Origin: an uncultured Erysipelotrichaceae bacterium
GTDB lineage: Bacteria; Bacillota_I; Bacilli_A; RF39; UBA660
DNA length: 44,093 bases
Assembly (NCBI GenBank): GCA_902801685.1
Contig: CADCIZ010000006.1
Location: 1 to 44,093 of the forward strand
Reading direction: 5' to 3'
Shown: piece by piece, positions 1 to 8,323 of the stretch
Position numbering within the stretch: the first letter of the stretch is position 1
Layout of the letters: the number at the start of each line of letters is the position of its first letter
Program-made: the position numbers and the translations under genes
Notes under the pieces: model-generated
What the model was told of the DNA's origin: nothing
Seen by the model: the letters and a program-made list of their open reading frames with translations, nothing else
Databases searched by the model: none

Positions 1-35
1 AGAACTTCAAGTAAATTAAATTTTGACAATAATAA

Positions 36-125
36 TTAGGGTAGCGACTATCCGATATTGGTCTATGGAGAAGCTTAAGTTTCGGTGAAGTAGAAAAAAA
101 CTACCGTGAGGTAGGCAGTAGTCAA
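36..125 (+). mobile_element. Possible right end / 3' structured RNA of an IS200/IS605-type element
   Basis: This non-coding stretch holds two compact hairpins: GGGTAG/CTATCC (39-44 with 48-53, one G-T pair, loop CGA) and CTACC/GGTAG (101-105 with 110-114) closed by GTGA, a GNRA-type tetraloop. The sequence between and after them (around TTTCGGTGAAGTAG and GGCAGTAGTC) resembles what I recall from the 3' ends of tnpB-bearing IS200/IS605 elements. The tnpB itself would lie left of the window. It ends where the neighbouring Rpn gene loses homology to its full-length relative, which fits an insertion junction. The family assignment is from memory; only the hairpins and the junction are seen directly. 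Confidence 0.4.
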
Positions 126-128
126 AAT

Positions 129-599
129 TTATTTTGACTTTTTGTTCTTTGTATTAACATTATTTAAGTTAATCTGCACATAATGTCTTTTCGCTCTTCT
201 TTGTCTCTTCTTCTCTTCTCTTGATAAATTATTATTAGGTTTACGTCCTGCGGAGGCTAATCTAAATACAAAGTCAACATTTCTATCAATTTCATATGAA
301 GCATACGAAGTATTAACCTCAACATTAACATAATCATATTCTCCTATTTTACAGACTAAATCTACATACTTAGTACTATTTAATCTATACTCTCCAAGTA
401 ATTCATCATTTAAAATCTCAATAACATTAACTTCTTTACCAAAGATACTAGAAAGTAAATAATTAAGTCTTTCTAAGTGATTAATATCTCCATATACCTT
501 TTTAAATAAAACGTCACTCATTAAGGGTACGACCTCACCAATAGGCAAAACGTCTCCTCTTAAAGTACCTTTTCTTTTTTTAATTTTAACATCATTCAT
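129..599 (-). pseudogene. Truncated Rpn/PD-(D/E)XK nuclease family protein
   Basis: The 156-residue product matches the N-terminal half of the intact 305-residue protein at 5515-6432: both share the D-x-[LI]-F-K start, a G-D-x-N-H-L-E-R-L-N block, a V-D-L-[VL]-C-K strand and V-E-V-N-T. These are parts of the PD-(D/E)XK core of the Rpn/transposase-like family. Homology stops just after the Q-I-N strand, and the last dozen residues are Lys/Asn-rich read-through ending at the possible IS end. The C-terminal half is missing, so it is probably inactive. I chose the ATG at 599 because AAAGGA lies just upstream; a longer reading from 638 lacks such a site. Confidence 0.75.
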
Positions 600-825
600 A
601 AAGTCAGTCCTTTCTTCTTTAAATTTGCCTAGGCACATCAGTTATATCAAACGAAAAAAAGAAATGCAAATACTAGTTTTTCAAGTTTAAATTTAAAAAA
701 ATTACAGTATATTAAAATCTACAAGCAAATTTTTATTATCTGCAATTATTACCTTGTAATCTATCAAAAAACGTAAAATTTAATAAATTTATATTGTTCC
801 GGCTGCGATTAGAGAGATGAAAAAG

Positions 826-887
826 TTACAGAGCAATTGAACTGTAAATATCATAAACGAATGAAAGTTAAAAACACTTTCTTTTTT
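826..887 (+). terminator. Leader hairpins ending in an intrinsic-terminator-like stem
   Basis: Two hairpins lie in the 284-base gap upstream of the HAD-acetyltransferase gene. TTACAG/CTGTAA pairs 826-831 with 842-847, and GAAAGT/ACTTTC pairs 863-868 with 876-881, followed by six T at 882-887. No plus-strand gene precedes them in the gap, so they would terminate either a small transcript or a leader. An AGAGAG motif at about 812-817 recalls T-box leaders, but there is no T-box core. The remainder of 640-825 shows nothing I can assign. Confidence 0.35.
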
Positions 888-900
888 AGTAGTCTTCTGG

Positions 901-918
901 TATACTTATGTAGGGTGG
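901..918 (+). promoter_or_regulatory. -10 box and ribosome binding site of the HAD-acetyltransferase gene
   Basis: TATACT (901-906) is a good -10 box. AGGGTGG (912-918) lies four bases before the ATG at 923. The -35 would fall in the T-rich tail of the terminator-like stem and is not clear. The leader implied is very short. Confidence 0.4.
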
Positions 919-922
919 AAAT

Positions 923-2650
923 ATGTTTTTACTAGCTAGTGATTTTGATAGAACTTTTTATATTAATAATTATGATTTTAAGAAAAATGTTGATGCTTTA
1001 GGCGGATTTATGAAGGATAATTTGTTTGTAATTGTTACTGGTAGATCTTATCAAGATTATATGAATATTACGAAAAATTATGTACCAGTTAATTATCTTG
1101 TTTTAAATCATGGTGCGACTGTTCTTAAAGATGATAAAGTTATAAGAAGTGTATGTATTGATAATAAAGTAAAAGATGAATTAAAAAAATTATTTGATTT
1201 TGATAATATAGAGTATTTCGCAACTAAAGATAAATTAAGTAGAGTAAGTATTGATGAAAATGATTTATCTAAGATAAATATATCTATGAAAGATAATTTG
1301 GTTGCTAAAAAGGCTGTTGAATATATAAATAGTCATTTTAAAGATATTAAGGCATATGTATTGTTTCATAAGAATCAGTTTGAAATTGTATCAAGTAAGG
1401 CTAATAAGTGCTACGCACTTGAGTATATTGGTTCTACTCTTGGCATTGATAGAAATAATATTTACACAGTAGGGGATGGATATACTGATATTGAAATGGT
1501 TAAGTATTACAATGGCTATTGTGTTAATGATGCAGTAGATGATTTAAAGAAGGTTGCGGTATCTACAGTAAGTAGTGTAAGTGAAATAATAGAATTTTTA
1601 AATATTGATATAAAGAAAGAAAAAGTAACTGATGAATTAGTTAGTTTTATTAATGAGTGCTATCAACATAATCATTATTTTGAAAAGTATATGTCTAAGA
1701 TATATGGAAAGAGTAGTAATGATAAAAATCATCTAGTTATTAGAAATAATGATGAAATAATAGGATGTGCATTAATTGTTCCTAATAAAATATATTTTGA
1801 TAATGATTACTTAGATATTCTTACTGTAGGAAGTATTTGTGTTAAAGAAGAATATAGGCATAAAGGTTATTTAAAAATACTAATGGGTGCGATTAAAGAT
1901 GAAGAAAAGAAATATGATTTAAGTGTTTTATCTGGTGATAAATCAAGGTATTCTAAATATGGTTATTATCCTAATATACTTAGTTTATATAAGATTAATT
2001 CTAAAAGACATGATAATATTATTTTTAAAGAGATTAATGATGATTACATAGATGAATGTTTAAATATGTATAATAATGGTATACATTCTATAAGAACTAA
2101 AGATAACTTTAAAGATATATTAAAACAATGGAAGTGTGAAAGTTATTATATATATCAAGATAATAGTTTTATTGGTTATTTAATCTATAATACTAAACAA
2201 GATTATATAAGTGAGATTAAATGTAATAACATTAAAGAAGTAATTGAGAACTTTGGAATATTTAAAGGTAGAGATTATATTAGTTTAAGTGTTTTAAATA
2301 ATGATTATAGTATGAATAATATAGTTAGTAATTTAGAACTATCTAAGATGTATAGTAAAAAGTTATATAGTATTAATAATATTGAAAAAGTAATTAAAGT
2401 ATGTTTAGATTATAAATTTAAATATAGTGAATTAGTAAATGGTTCTATATCTATCAAAATAAATGAGAAAATTATTAGAATAACTGTAGATAGTAATAAT
2501 GTAGTAGTTGATAGTGATACTAAATATGATATTGAATTAGATTGTGAACAATTTATGAATATAATACTTAATAAGAAGTTAACAAGAAATAATCTATTAT
2601 CATCATGGTTTTATTTAGATATCGATATGTATAATAATGATTTAGTATAA
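923..2650 (+). CDS. HAD-family hydrolase fused to an Eis-like GNAT acetyltransferase
   Basis: Residues 1-215 form a Cof-type HAD phosphatase: the nucleophile motif D-F-D-R-T (Asp7, Asp9) is at the N-terminus, and the acidic motif G-D-G-Y-T-D is near 184-189. Residues about 230-575 look like an Eis-type N-acetyltransferase, with the acetyl-CoA motif V-x-x-E-Y-R-x-K-G-Y near 307-318, a second GNAT-like middle part and a C-terminal sterol-carrier-like segment. Each half is close to a normal stand-alone length, so this is a fusion rather than a fragment. A substrate cannot be read from the sequence; Cof proteins dephosphorylate sugar phosphates or flavin nucleotides and Eis proteins acetylate amines. 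The gene stands alone between a terminator-like stem and a terminator. Confidence 0.8.
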   Translation: MFLLASDFDRTFYINNYDFKKNVDALGGFMKDNLFVIVTGRSYQDYMNITKNYVPVNYLVLNHGATVLKDDKVIRSVCIDNKVKDELKKLFDFDNIEYFATKDKLSRVSIDENDLSKINISMKDNLVAKKAVEYINSHFKDIKAYVLFHKNQFEIVSSKANKCYALEYIGSTLGIDRNNIYTVGDGYTDIEMVKYYNGYCVNDAVDDLKKVAVSTVSSVSEIIEFLNIDIKKEKVTDELVSFINECYQHNHYFEKYMSKIYGKSSNDKNHLVIRNNDEIIGCALIVPNKIYFDNDYLDILTVGSICVKEEYRHKGYLKILMGAIKDEEKKYDLSVLSGDKSRYSKYGYYPNILSLYKINSKRHDNIIFKEINDDYIDECLNMYNNGIHSIRTKDNFKDILKQWKCESYYIYQDNSFIGYLIYNTKQDYISEIKCNNIKEVIENFGIFKGRDYISLSVLNNDYSMNNIVSNLELSKMYSKKLYSINNIEKVIKVCLDYKFKYSELVNGSISIKINEKIIRITVDSNNVVVDSDTKYDIELDCEQFMNIILNKKLTRNNLLSSWFYLDIDMYNNDLV

Positions 2651-2675
2651 ATCAAGTTAAATCTTGATTTTTTTT
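2650..2675 (+). terminator. Intrinsic terminator of the HAD-acetyltransferase gene
   Basis: AATCAAG (2650-2656) pairs with CTTGATT (2663-2669), followed by a T run. The same stem sequence recurs in the terminator at 8798. Confidence 0.85.
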
Positions 2676-2696
2676 GACAAATAAAGATAAAATGCT

Positions 2697-2724
2697 TTGA
2701 AAAAAAGTAAAATTAATATATAAT
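2697..2724 (+). promoter_or_regulatory. Promoter of comN-secDF
   Basis: TTGAAA (2697-2702) and TATAAT (2719-2724) are 16 bases apart, 28 bases before the comN start. A TTGACA at 2674-2679 overlaps the preceding T run but has no -10 box at the right spacing. Confidence 0.65.
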
Positions 2725-2751
2725 ATTATTGTCGGCTTTAAAGGAGATACT

Positions 2752-3033
2752 ATGGATATAAATTTTAAAAGTGTAAAAGAACTTTATGAAAGACTTACTC
2801 CAGCATTAGAAACAAAGGCATTAGAATTAAAGAGAAGTGGGTATAATTATATAAAAAAAGAAGATATATGGAATTATTTAAGAGGATATAAATGGAATAA
2901 TTCTAGAAATTTATTACTTTATGAGATGGTTGATGATATACTTAGTATTGATTCAATAATATTAAAGAATTATGTTGAAGATAATTTTAAAAATATTAGG
3001 GTAGAACCTAATTTTGAGGGTGAGGGATTTTGA
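2752..3033 (+). CDS. comN: ComN-type post-transcriptional regulator
   Basis: This 93-residue protein has the look of the post-transcriptional regulator family that includes Bacillus subtilis ComN (YrzD): an acidic helix, then a conserved I-W-N-Y-L block near 41-45 and a short acidic C-terminal half. In B. subtilis ComN acts on comE mRNA at the poles and the septum, and its gene lies next to secDF, as here. AAGGAG sits seven bases before the ATG. The stop overlaps the secDF start, so the two are translationally coupled. No competence genes are visible nearby, so its RNA target in this organism is unknown. Confidence 0.7.
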   Translation: MDINFKSVKELYERLTPALETKALELKRSGYNYIKKEDIWNYLRGYKWNNSRNLLLYEMVDDILSIDSIILKNYVEDNFKNIRVEPNFEGEGF

Positions 3034-5321
3034 TGAATGATAAGAAGATGAATAAAAAAGTAAGTTTATTTAATAGTATATTTATTACACTAGTTATATT
3101 AATTGTAGCAGTAGTATCGTTAGTTCCACTTTTAAAGCATATTAGTTTTGGACTTGACCTTGCTGGTGGATTTGAGGTCTTATATAAAGTAGATAGTCTT
3201 GATGGTAAGAAAGTTACATCTGATATGGTTAATAGTACTTATAAGATTATTGAAAAAAGAGTTAATTCTTTAGGAGTTAGTGAACCTGAAATATCTGTTG
3301 AAGGTAATAACATACGTGTTCAGTTAGCAGGAGTTACAAATGCAGATGAAGCACGTAATAATATTAGTAAAGTTGGTTCTTTAACATTTAGAAATACATC
3401 TGATGAACTTTTAATGACTTCAGATGTACTAGAAAGTGGTAAGGCAGCAGTTACTATGAATAATACAACTGGTGCTTATGAAATATCTTTGAAAATTAAA
3501 GATAAGGACACATTTTATAAAGTTACTAAGTCTGTAAGTGAGAAAGAAGATAATTATATTACTATATGGCTTGATTATGAAGAAGGAGTAGATTCATATT
3601 ATCATGATAATAATGGTACAAAGACTCGTGAGGCATGTGGTGATTTAACTCATTCACATTGTTTATCTGCTGCAACTGTCTCACAAGGATTTGCTAGTGA
3701 TGTTGTTATTCAAGGAAATTTCTCTAAGAGTGAAGCACAAAGTTTAGTTGACTTAATTAATAGTGGTTCAATGCCAACTAAGTTAGAAGAAATATCTTCT
3801 CGTAGTGTAACTGCATCGTTTGGAGAAGATTCACTTAATAAAACATTTATTGCTAGTATTGTAGGTATTAGTGCGATTATTGTATTAATGATACTTATGT
3901 ATAAATTATCAGGTTTTATTGCTAGTGTTGGGATACTTGGTTATACAGTTCTAACTATATTAATCTTTAATTTAGTTGGAGGAAAACTTACATTACAAGG
4001 AATTGCTGCTCTTGTTATTGGTATAGGTATGGCAGTAGATTCATCGGTTATTAGTTTTTCGAGAATTAAAGAAGAACTTAAAAATGGTGCGGGATTAACT
4101 ACAGCATTTAAACTTGGTACAAAACAGTCTATTATGTCAATAGTTGATGCTAACCTTACAACACTACTTGCGGCAATTATTCTATTTATCTTTGGTGAAA
4201 GTAGTGTTAAAGGATTTGCAACTATGCTAATTATAAGTATCGTTGTTACATTTATTGTAATGGTATTCTTAGTAAGATATTTAGTTGGATTATTTGTTAG
4301 AAGTGATAAATTTAATAAACATAGATTCTTATTTATTGGATATAAGGAAAAGAAAACTGATAAAAAAGGATTCGACTTTATTAAGTATCATAAAATAGTA
4401 ATCGCATTTGTTAGTTTAATTATTGTTGCTGGTGGAATATTTATTTATAGTAAGGGACTTAATCTTGGAATTGATTTTAAAGGTGGTTCATCTATTACTG
4501 TAACAAGTGATAATAAGATTAAGAAAAGTGATATTAATAAAGATATTACTAAATTAAAATACGATATTGATTCTATTGAACAAATTAATGATAATACAGT
4601 ATATGTTACTGTAAGTAATGTACTTACTAATGATGAAACTGAATCAACTGAAACATTTTTCAATCAAAAATATAAGGCTACTACTAGTGTGGGTGCGGTA
4701 TCTAATGTAGTTAAGAAAGATTTAACAATGAATGCAATAAAAGCACTTATTATCGCAATTATTGGTATAATTGTTTATGTATCTATCAGATTTAAATTTA
4801 GTTATGCGATATCTAGTATTAGTGCGCTTATTCATGATAGTGCGTTAGTTGTTATATTATTTGCTTTCTTAAATTTAGAAGTTAGTAGTATATTTATCGC
4901 GGCAATTCTTGCTATTATCGGATATTCTATTAATAATACAATTGTTGTATTTGATAGGGTAAGAGAAAATAAAAAGAAGATGTATAATAATACTATTAAG
5001 AAAGAAGAAGATTTGAAGAATATTATAAATACTAGTTTAAATCAAACTATCATTCGTTGTATTATTACAACTATTACAACTATGTTACCAGTGTTATCAT
5101 TGATATTCTTAGGTTCATATGAAATACTTAACTTTAATTTAGCTTTACTATTTGGACTTATTGTTGGAACATTCTCATCAATATTCCTTGCACCTTCAAT
5201 TTGGTATTTAATTGAAAGAAGAAAAATAGGTAAACCTAAGAAAAGAAAATGGTATGAAGAAGATCCTAAGACAAAGAAAAAAGAACCAGAAGAGTTAAAA
5301 ATAAAAGGTATTAATTGCTGA
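3033..5321 (+). CDS. secDF: Protein translocase SecDF (fused)
   Basis: This is a 762-residue membrane protein that uses the proton motive force to help pull proteins through SecYEG. The SecD half begins with one membrane helix and G-L-D-L-A-G-G near 38-44, followed by the large external domain and helices carrying G-I-G-M-A-V-D-S-S near 330-338. The SecF half starts with G-I-D-F-K-G-G-S near 478 and contains N-N-T-I-V-V-F-D-R-V-R near 633. The transmembrane Asp and the Arg of the transport path are present. The SecD motif reads V-D-S-S where many homologues have V-D-A-N. I chose the ATG at 3033, which overlaps the comN stop; a TTG three bases earlier is possible but GAGGG spacing favours the ATG. 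Confidence 0.95.
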   Translation: MNDKKMNKKVSLFNSIFITLVILIVAVVSLVPLLKHISFGLDLAGGFEVLYKVDSLDGKKVTSDMVNSTYKIIEKRVNSLGVSEPEISVEGNNIRVQLAGVTNADEARNNISKVGSLTFRNTSDELLMTSDVLESGKAAVTMNNTTGAYEISLKIKDKDTFYKVTKSVSEKEDNYITIWLDYEEGVDSYYHDNNGTKTREACGDLTHSHCLSAATVSQGFASDVVIQGNFSKSEAQSLVDLINSGSMPTKLEEISSRSVTASFGEDSLNKTFIASIVGISAIIVLMILMYKLSGFIASVGILGYTVLTILIFNLVGGKLTLQGIAALVIGIGMAVDSSVISFSRIKEELKNGAGLTTAFKLGTKQSIMSIVDANLTTLLAAIILFIFGESSVKGFATMLIISIVVTFIVMVFLVRYLVGLFVRSDKFNKHRFLFIGYKEKKTDKKGFDFIKYHKIVIAFVSLIIVAGGIFIYSKGLNLGIDFKGGSSITVTSDNKIKKSDINKDITKLKYDIDSIEQINDNTVYVTVSNVLTNDETESTETFFNQKYKATTSVGAVSNVVKKDLTMNAIKALIIAIIGIIVYVSIRFKFSYAISSISALIHDSALVVILFAFLNLEVSSIFIAAILAIIGYSINNTIVVFDRVRENKKKMYNNTIKKEEDLKNIINTSLNQTIIRCIITTITTMLPVLSLIFLGSYEILNFNLALLFGLIVGTFSSIFLAPSIWYLIERRKIGKPKKRKWYEEDPKTKKKEPEELKIKGINC

Positions 5322-5340
5322 AAAGTTAATACCTTTTTTT
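5307..5340 (+). terminator. Intrinsic terminator of comN-secDF
   Basis: GGTATTAA (5307-5314) pairs with TTAATACC (5326-5333), followed by seven T. The left arm lies inside the last codons of secDF. Confidence 0.9.
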
Positions 5341-5369
5341 GTAGATAATAAAAAAATTGGAAAAATTTG

Positions 5370-5447
5370 TCAAAAAAAGAAGGAAATTTAAAAGTTTTGT
5401 TGAATAATAATAGTAGAGGAAAAATTAAATGCTTATATTTCTAATTA
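5370..5447 (+). repeat. Copy A of a 78-bp repeat: decayed 5' end of the adhesin gene
   Basis: This aligns without gaps to 6807-6884. The first 36 bases are identical; the rest is diverged but recognisable. In copy B the start codon of the adhesin gene lies 59 bases into the repeat; copy A also has an ATG 59 bases in (5429), but its reading frame stops after 13 codons. It is therefore best read as a remnant of a second upstream region and start of the adhesin gene. The following bases to 5514 hold the Rpn leader. Confidence 0.75.
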
Positions 5448-5514
5448 GAAGGGAGGATACATTTATTTAGATTTATAAATATTTTATTTGCTCTAAAATT
5501 ATAAGGAGGTATTT

Positions 5515-6432
5515 ATGGTTAATGCATATAACAAAGTTTTAGATGAAGATGAGGTCATACCTTTAACTTATGACCGTGTCTTTAAGCTTATTTTTGGTGA
5601 TCCAAATCATCTAGAAAGATTAAACTTATTATTATCTGTAACATTAAAGAAAAAGGTTGAAGTAATTGAACTATATCCTAATGATTTATTGGATGATAAC
5701 AGAATCAATAAGAAAAATGAAGTAGATTTACTTTGTAAATTAGATGGAGAGTATGTTTCCGTTGAGGTTAATACTAATCTAGATGAAGAGATAATCTACA
5801 GAAACATTTCATTTGTTTCAAGAGTCATGAGCAAGGCTTTAAAACCTGGTGAAGATTATTCTAATATAAATAAGTATTATCAAATTAATATTGATGTAGA
5901 AGATTTTCTGGGACTACCTTATGAGATATGTCATCTTAAGGGTGATTTTAGTAATAAAATAGCTGATGATAGAATTGAATTTTATTTTATTAATGTTAAA
6001 CATTTTGCGAAAACGTGCTATAATGGAAGTGGAAAGGAATTAACTGATTTTGAAAAAATATATGGTATGATTGGTACTAAAAGTAAATCAGTTATTGATG
6101 TTTTAACTAAGGATAATGAAATTCTTAAAGACATCGGTGATATGGTGAAGAAGTATAGTAGTGATGATGAGTTATTGTTTTATTACGACCGAGATGAGAG
6201 AATGCGCAATGATGTAAGAAGAATAACTACAAACGAGTTAACTGAGAAATTTAAAGAACAACTTATAGCTACAACTGAAAAAGTTACTGAAGAAGTAACA
6301 AAAAAAGTAACAAAAGAAGTAGCAGAAAAAACAACTTTAGATATGGCTCGTAAGTTAAAACGAAAAGGTATGAATGTATCAGATATTATGGATGTTACTT
6401 GTTTACCTAAAAAGGTTATAGATTCATTATAA
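5515..6432 (+). CDS. Rpn/PD-(D/E)XK nuclease family transposase-like protein
   Basis: The 305-residue protein has the PD-(D/E)XK core in its first 120 residues: L-T-Y-D-R-V-F-K, the N-H-L-E-R-L-N block, E-V-D-L-L-C-K and S-V-E-V-N. Relatives include the Rpn recombination-promoting nucleases and proteins labelled PD-(D/E)XK transposases, which are DNA endonucleases. The C-terminus carries a Thr/Val/Lys-rich stretch of imperfect short repeats (T-E-K-V-T-E-E-V-T-K-K-V) likely to be a coiled coil, then a small helical tail. AAGGAGG precedes the ATG. It lies between the two copies of the 78-bp repeat and is a longer relative of the truncated gene at 129-599. Confidence 0.85.
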   Translation: MVNAYNKVLDEDEVIPLTYDRVFKLIFGDPNHLERLNLLLSVTLKKKVEVIELYPNDLLDDNRINKKNEVDLLCKLDGEYVSVEVNTNLDEEIIYRNISFVSRVMSKALKPGEDYSNINKYYQINIDVEDFLGLPYEICHLKGDFSNKIADDRIEFYFINVKHFAKTCYNGSGKELTDFEKIYGMIGTKSKSVIDVLTKDNEILKDIGDMVKKYSSDDELLFYYDRDERMRNDVRRITTNELTEKFKEQLIATTEKVTEEVTKKVTKEVAEKTTLDMARKLKRKGMNVSDIMDVTCLPKKVIDSL

Positions 6433-6438
6433 AAATAA

Positions 6439-6472
6439 CTGTAGAAATAATTTAGTTTCTACAGTATTTTTT
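6439..6472 (+). terminator. Bidirectional terminator between convergent genes
   Basis: CTGTAGAAA (6439-6447) pairs with TTTCTACAG (6456-6464), with a T-rich tail on the plus strand and a weaker one on the minus strand. It serves the Rpn gene and the small membrane-protein gene. Confidence 0.8.
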
Positions 6473-6708
6473 TAAATTACATGAGTTGCAAGTAATACAC
6501 CAATGATTGAGTTAATTACTGATAATACTAATCCGATGATACTAAGTATTAATCCTGCTTTTGTATTAAATTTTTCTTTATTGTTATTATTTAATACAAT
6601 TCCAATAATACCTAGAACCCAACCACTTATGGCGATTAATAAGCCACATGGAATTGATAATATTCCTAGTACTAATCCTGCTGTATAAGTCTGTTTTTTT
6701 TCTTCCAT
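6472..6708 (-). CDS. Small DUF4190-like membrane protein
   Basis: This 78-residue protein is almost entirely two hydrophobic helices with Gly-rich turns (G-L-V-L-G-I-L-S-I-P-C-G and W-V-L-G-I-I-G-I-V-L), then N-x-K-x-K-F-N-T-K-A-G. That arrangement is typical of DUF4190 membrane proteins of unknown function. AAGGAGGAG stands five bases before the ATG. It is convergent with the Rpn gene and divergent from the adhesin gene. Nothing in the sequence indicates a role. Confidence 0.7.
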   Translation of the reverse strand: MEEKKQTYTAGLVLGILSIPCGLLIAISGWVLGIIGIVLNNNNKEKFNTKAGLILSIIGLVLSVINSIIGVLLATHVI

Positions 6709-6806
6709 ACTTCTCCTCCTTGAATTAATTTTACCATGAATTAGCTAAAATAGGGTAATAAAGTTGAAAAAGATGGTAATAATTTTGAAAAAAATGAAAA
6801 AAGTTA

Positions 6807-6884
6807 TCAAAAAAAGAAGGAAATTTAAAAGTTTTGTTGAATGATATAAGTAGGAGGGAAAAGAAATGAAAAAATTTCTAATTA
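6807..6884 (+). repeat. Copy B of the 78-bp repeat, covering the adhesin leader and start
   Basis: It includes the GGAGGG ribosome binding site, the adhesin ATG at 6866 and the first codons of the signal peptide. The 36 bases at 6807-6842 are identical to 5370-5405. No convincing -35/-10 pair is visible; TATAAG at 6845-6850 is close to the ribosome binding site. Confidence 0.75.
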
Positions 6885-8323
6885 TTTTATTGATGTGTAT
6901 TTTAGGTATAATTGATGTACAAGCCTATGATACAACAGATACCTTTTACTATGATACAAAGGTAGAGAATATGTACATCACAAAGGTAAAGGATGGTGTT
7001 TCTAAAAATGGTGCGCCTTTCTTACTGCACAAGAGTAATGGGGAGTTGGTTTACTGTATAGAACCATTTTTATATCTTGATAAAGGCACTTATTATGGAT
7101 ATAAGGAGTTTTCGGATATTTTTAAACTAAGTGAGAATGCAATAGAAAAAATGAATTTAATTGCGCATTATGGGTATGGATATCCTAATCATACTGATTT
7201 AAAATGGTATGGTGTGACACAGTACTTAATCTGGAATGAACTAGGACTGGATGATTTATATTTTACTGATTCATATTATGGTAATCGTATTGTTGCTTAT
7301 ACAAATGAAATTGATGAGATGAATAATCTTATTAATAATCATTATAAAGTACCTAGTTTTAAGGATAATCTAGAACTTGAAGCAAATACCAAAGTAGAGT
7401 TAGAAGATACAAATAATGTAATAGGTAATTTTGAATTAGTAAGTGACACAGATAAAATTAGAATAGAGGGCAACAGGTTAGTGATAGATAATCTAGATGT
7501 TGGAGATTATCATATTAGTTTTGTTAAAAAAGAAAATAAAGAACATTATATGCTTTATTATAACGATAATGGTCAGAATCTTCTTTTACCTGGTAAGGTT
7601 AATGACGTAAAAAAAGATATGAGTATTACTGTAAAAAAAGGAAGTCTTACTGTTCGTAAACATGATAGCAAGAATGATACTGTAAAAGATGGTTTAACTT
7701 TTAAGGGAGCTAAATATGGTATTTACAGTCTAGATGATAAGTTAATTCAGAAAGTAGAATTAGATGAAATGGGGACAACTAATATTTCTATTTCATTTGG
7801 AAAGTATTATCTAAAAGAGATAGAAGCGCCAATTGGTTATTTAAAGGATGATGATAAACATTATTTTGAGATTAATTTTACTGATAACGATATTGTTATG
7901 GATGTTACTGATGATATCATATCTAAGAAAGTAATTATTCATAAATTATTTGGTAATAAAGATACTAAAGTTTATTCTTATGAAGAAGGTGTTACATTTG
8001 AGATTTATGATGATAATGATAATTTAGTTGGTACTTATATTACTGATAAGAATGGTAATATTGAAATTAATCTAGATTATGGAAAATATCGTATTCATCA
8101 AGTAAATGGTCTTGAAGGTTATACTAAAGTTGAAGATTATAATTTAGAGGTTACTGATACTGAAGATGAAGAAATTAGTCTTTATGATTATGAAATACCA
8201 ATTGATGTACCTGATACTTATAAAGATGAAATTGATTATTTTGGTGCGATAAGTGTATTATTGATATTATTCCTATTTAATTTAGGTGTTTATGCATATA
8301 GGAAAAATATTGATTGTATTTAG
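6866..8323 (+). CDS. Surface adhesin: thioester domain, two SpaA-type repeats, sortase signal
   Basis: The 485-residue precursor starts with a signal peptide (Lys-Lys, hydrophobic core, D-V-Q-A cut near 20). A thioester domain follows: the Cys in Y-C-I-E-P (Cys64) and the Gln in V-T-Q-Y-L-I-W (Gln119) are the pair that forms the internal thioester used to bind host surfaces covalently. Two SpaA/Cna-B-like domains lie at about 260-348 and 352-440. The first has the usual Lys and Y-Y-L-K-E isopeptide residues; in the second the Glu position reads Gln. The C-terminus is V-P-D-T-Y (448-452), a membrane helix and a basic Arg-Lys tail: a sortase signal ending in Tyr instead of Gly. The sortase gene overlaps its end. 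Confidence 0.85.
   Translation: MKKFLIILLMCILGIIDVQAYDTTDTFYYDTKVENMYITKVKDGVSKNGAPFLLHKSNGELVYCIEPFLYLDKGTYYGYKEFSDIFKLSENAIEKMNLIAHYGYGYPNHTDLKWYGVTQYLIWNELGLDDLYFTDSYYGNRIVAYTNEIDEMNNLINNHYKVPSFKDNLELEANTKVELEDTNNVIGNFELVSDTDKIRIEGNRLVIDNLDVGDYHISFVKKENKEHYMLYYNDNGQNLLLPGKVNDVKKDMSITVKKGSLTVRKHDSKNDTVKDGLTFKGAKYGIYSLDDKLIQKVELDEMGTTNISISFGKYYLKEIEAPIGYLKDDDKHYFEINFTDNDIVMDVTDDIISKKVIIHKLFGNKDTKVYSYEEGVTFEIYDDNDNLVGTYITDKNGNIEINLDYGKYRIHQVNGLEGYTKVEDYNLEVTDTEDEEISLYDYEIPIDVPDTYKDEIDYFGAISVLLILFLFNLGVYAYRKNIDCI

Noticed and set aside
807-887. T-box riboswitch before the HAD-acetyltransferase gene
   Set aside because: The AGAGAG motif and terminator-like stem are present, but the TGG-N-ACC core and Stem I parts are not.
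6503-6688. Plus-strand open frame opposite the small DUF4190-like gene
   Set aside because: It is a shadow of the minus-strand gene, which has a good ribosome binding site and a recognisable two-helix membrane pattern.
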